The notes below the pieces were generated by a model, which saw nothing but the letters and a program-made list of their open reading frames with translations, ran no database searches and was not told where the DNA came from. A stretch of 64,000 bases of DNA, taken from Flavobacterium aquatile LMG 4008 = ATCC 11947. GTDB taxonomy: Bacteria > Bacteroidota > Bacteroidia > Flavobacteriales > Flavobacteriaceae. The translations under genes were made by a program, and so were the position numbers. The stretch is taken from NCBI RefSeq assembly GCF_000757385.1, contig NZ_JRHH01000004.1, positions 124,001-188,000 of the forward strand. The letters are read 5' to 3'. Of the stretch, positions 62,398 to 64,000 are shown in pieces (positions within the stretch are counted from its first letter, which is position 1; each line of letters opens with the position of its first letter).

Positions 62398-63587
62398 TCA
62401 TCTAGATTTTCATTAAAAGCAGAAGGTAATAATTGCGGAATAAATTTCACTAAAAGAGGTAATAATAATCCGCCACCAGGAAGTAAAAAGATAGTTAGCG
62501 ACGGTATGCTTTTGCAAATGTCGAGCAGCTGTTTTTTTACTTTCTTTTTTTCTTCTGGACTCAAATCTTTGGAAGTTGATTTGGCTAAAAGATGCATCAA
62601 TTCTTTACTCTGCGAGATTTCTTTTATCAAACGTTTTTTATTTCGAGTAATCAAAACCTGAACTCCAGTTGATGTTTGATCGTAAAAATGTTTTACAGGA
62701 TTAGAATAATTAAAATATTGAATTTCCGGTTTATGCTTTGAAATAAAATCGTTGGTATCAATCGAAGTTTCATGAGCAAATACTTCCGAAACTCCAAATT
62801 TTTCTGATAATTTGTATAAGAAATAAAGCTCTTCATTTTCAATTCTTCCGTCATTCCAAAGTGTGATGCAAACCAAATCGATTAAATAAAATTTTTCTAA
62901 ATCGTCTTTAAAATAATCCAAAGGCAAATCTTCTAAATTCTGAATGCTAACTTTAGAAAATTTGGTATATCGAACCGAAGCTTCAAATAATTTTATAAGC
63001 AAATCATCGTGTTGCGATTTCTCTGTTTTAACTTGTAATGCCAGCGAAACCAAACTCATAATGGTTTCTTCAATTCGTTTTAAATACTTTTCTGGAATGG
63101 AACCTTGCGATAAATAATGACGAAAAGCCAAAACATCTACAAATAAAAGTGCATTGGTAACAATATGAGAAAAGTTTTTGCTAATGATGTCTTTGTTGGT
63201 TTGCACGCGCTCGTCAATTAGATTTTCCAATTTAGAACTTGCAGTCGAAGGCATAATTTTATTCAGAAATCCGAAACCTTTAGGCGTCATTTCTTTGTAA
63301 AACGAAACTGCTTTGGCAATAAAATCAATAGCATCTGATTGATTTGTTGTAAAGCAATACATATCAAAAAGTGTTTTTAGTAATGCCACTTTCGATATTT
63401 CATCGGTTTTCCAACCGCTCATGTCTATTTCAGGATTTTCATTTATGGCAATGATGTGTCCGTAAATAAAACCGGTTTTTCTGATGTTTTTATACAATGA
63501 TAAATCCTCAATAGGCGAGCTGATGAACACGTTTTTTTGTTCATAGAAATATTTGTCTATCCAGCCATTTGCCGATGGATTAATCAT
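62394..63587 (-). CDS. LETM1-like domain protein
   Basis: A 397-residue protein with a helical N-terminal region and a TerB-like acidic middle (LVCITLWNDGRIENEELYFL). The C-terminus (LSPEEKKKVKKQLLDICKSI then PSLTIFLLPGGGLLLPLLVK) matches the ribosome-binding/membrane segment of LETM1 proteins, which in mitochondria affect K+/H+ exchange. The single C-terminal hydrophobic helix is the likely anchor. Bacterial function is unknown. Confidence 0.82.
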   Translation of the reverse strand: MINPSANGWIDKYFYEQKNVFISSPIEDLSLYKNIRKTGFIYGHIIAINENPEIDMSGWKTDEISKVALLKTLFDMYCFTTNQSDAIDFIAKAVSFYKEMTPKGFGFLNKIMPSTASSKLENLIDERVQTNKDIISKNFSHIVTNALLFVDVLAFRHYLSQGSIPEKYLKRIEETIMSLVSLALQVKTEKSQHDDLLIKLFEASVRYTKFSKVSIQNLEDLPLDYFKDDLEKFYLIDLVCITLWNDGRIENEELYFLYKLSEKFGVSEVFAHETSIDTNDFISKHKPEIQYFNYSNPVKHFYDQTSTGVQVLITRNKKRLIKEISQSKELMHLLAKSTSKDLSPEEKKKVKKQLLDICKSIPSLTIFLLPGGGLLLPLLVKFIPQLLPSAFNENLDD

Positions 63588-63652
63588 AGCTTTTATTTGA
63601 GTTGCAAAGCTATGTTTTTTTGTTTGAGAAAAACAGAATTAAAGTTAAGTTT

Positions 63653-64000
63653 TTATGGTCTAGACTTTATGTTTGCTTCACAAAGTTTTATAATTTCTGT
63701 AATTCTGATGGTTCTTGTTTCTTCTCGTTTCGCTTGATTTAACCAATAAAGATAGCTCTTTCGATAAGATGGACTAAAATTTTGATAATTATCAAATGCC
63801 AATTTATTTTGTTCAAATGCTATTTCTAAATCTTTAGGAAGTACTAAATTTTCTACATCGTCAAGTGATTCCCACGAGCCATTTTTCTTAGCTGTCTCAA
63901 TTTTTTTCAAACCACTTTCGTGGATTAAATTCTCCTGAAGTAGTTTTTCGATATACGTTTTGTTGAGTTTACTCCAAACACTTTTGTCTTTTCGTGGTGT
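63653..64000 (-). CDS. YdeI/OmdA-family protein, N-terminus cut by window
   Basis: The minus-strand frame is open to the right edge and reads PRKDKSVWSKLNKTYIEKLL, then SGLKKIETAKKNGSWESLDD, the hallmark of the YdeI/OmpD-associated (OmdA) family. It ends in FSPSYRKSYLYWLNQAKREE and RTIRITEIIKLCEANIKS. The TTG at 63910 is an internal leucine codon, not a start. Family members are linked to antimicrobial peptide or bacteriocin tolerance, but the mechanism is unclear. About 100 N-terminal residues lie outside the window. Confidence 0.85.
   Translation of the reverse strand, partial: TPRKDKSVWSKLNKTYIEKLLQENLIHESGLKKIETAKKNGSWESLDDVENLVLPKDLEIAFEQNKLAFDNYQNFSPSYRKSYLYWLNQAKREETRTIRITEIIKLCEANIKSRP

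Noticed and set aside
63653..63910. A complete 85-residue protein starting at 63910
   Set aside because: The codon there is an internal leucine in SGLKKIE; the frame and family homology continue to the window edge.

Overview
The window looks like a chromosomal segment of a Flavobacterium-type member of the Bacteroidota. The evidence is the very AT-rich DNA, TAnnTTTG promoter boxes, a type IX secretion C-terminal tail, a Bacteroidota-type tmRNA, and core genes typical of Flavobacteriaceae. No species can be fixed from sequence alone.

Region 1 (1-12103) is a surface-polysaccharide (O-antigen or capsule) cluster on the plus strand: a 5'-cut GT56-like glycosyltransferase, a Wzx flippase, a hexapeptide acyltransferase, one GT2 and four GT4-type glycosyltransferases, two membrane acyltransferase-3 proteins and a candidate Wzy polymerase. 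Many genes touch or overlap by a few bases.

Region 2 (12353-18640) is the distal module. It resembles a bacillosamine-type initiating-sugar pathway: a GT4, a PglC/WcaJ-type sugar transferase, a PglD acetyltransferase, a PglE aminotransferase and a PglF/CapD dehydratase. It is visibly decaying. An IS21-family relic has removed the N-terminus of the sugar transferase. The aminotransferase carries two nonsense codons and a frameshift. A second IS21 relic, holding a dead istB tail, lies downstream of pglF. The two IS left ends are in direct orientation, and each supplies the C-terminal codons of the intact gene before it.

Region 3 (18902-23735, minus strand) holds the Wza/Wzc-type export pair, a decayed endonuclease/exonuclease/phosphatase gene and ssrA (tmRNA).

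Region 4 (23870-48663) is mostly housekeeping: two DEAD-box helicases, pyrE divergent from a Nudix gene, an M14 peptidase, ddl-(zinc ribbon)-coaD, a PASTA protein with an RluD-type pseudouridine synthase, and the run rsfS-ftsH-LUD-cdsA-psd-ACBP with a lipoprotein superoxide dismutase. BirA, a secreted endonuclease I, an RsmB-type methyltransferase, a Kup potassium transporter and an Arg/Asn-rich repeat protein follow.

Region 5 (48790-64000) contains a BNR-repeat lipoprotein, an ECF sigma factor operon with a Spy-like protein, an SRPBCC protein, a MazG-like pyrophosphatase, IlvE and a DUF4920/monoheme/MnmD group. It continues with a pair of small paralogues, oxyR divergent from dps, a SulP transporter with two beta-carbonic anhydrases, a LETM1-like protein and a YdeI/OmdA-type gene cut by the right edge.

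No CRISPR array, prophage, or tRNA gene was recognised. The most notable biology is the stepwise decay of the initiating-sugar module next to an otherwise intact polysaccharide cluster. No wholly new system is evident.
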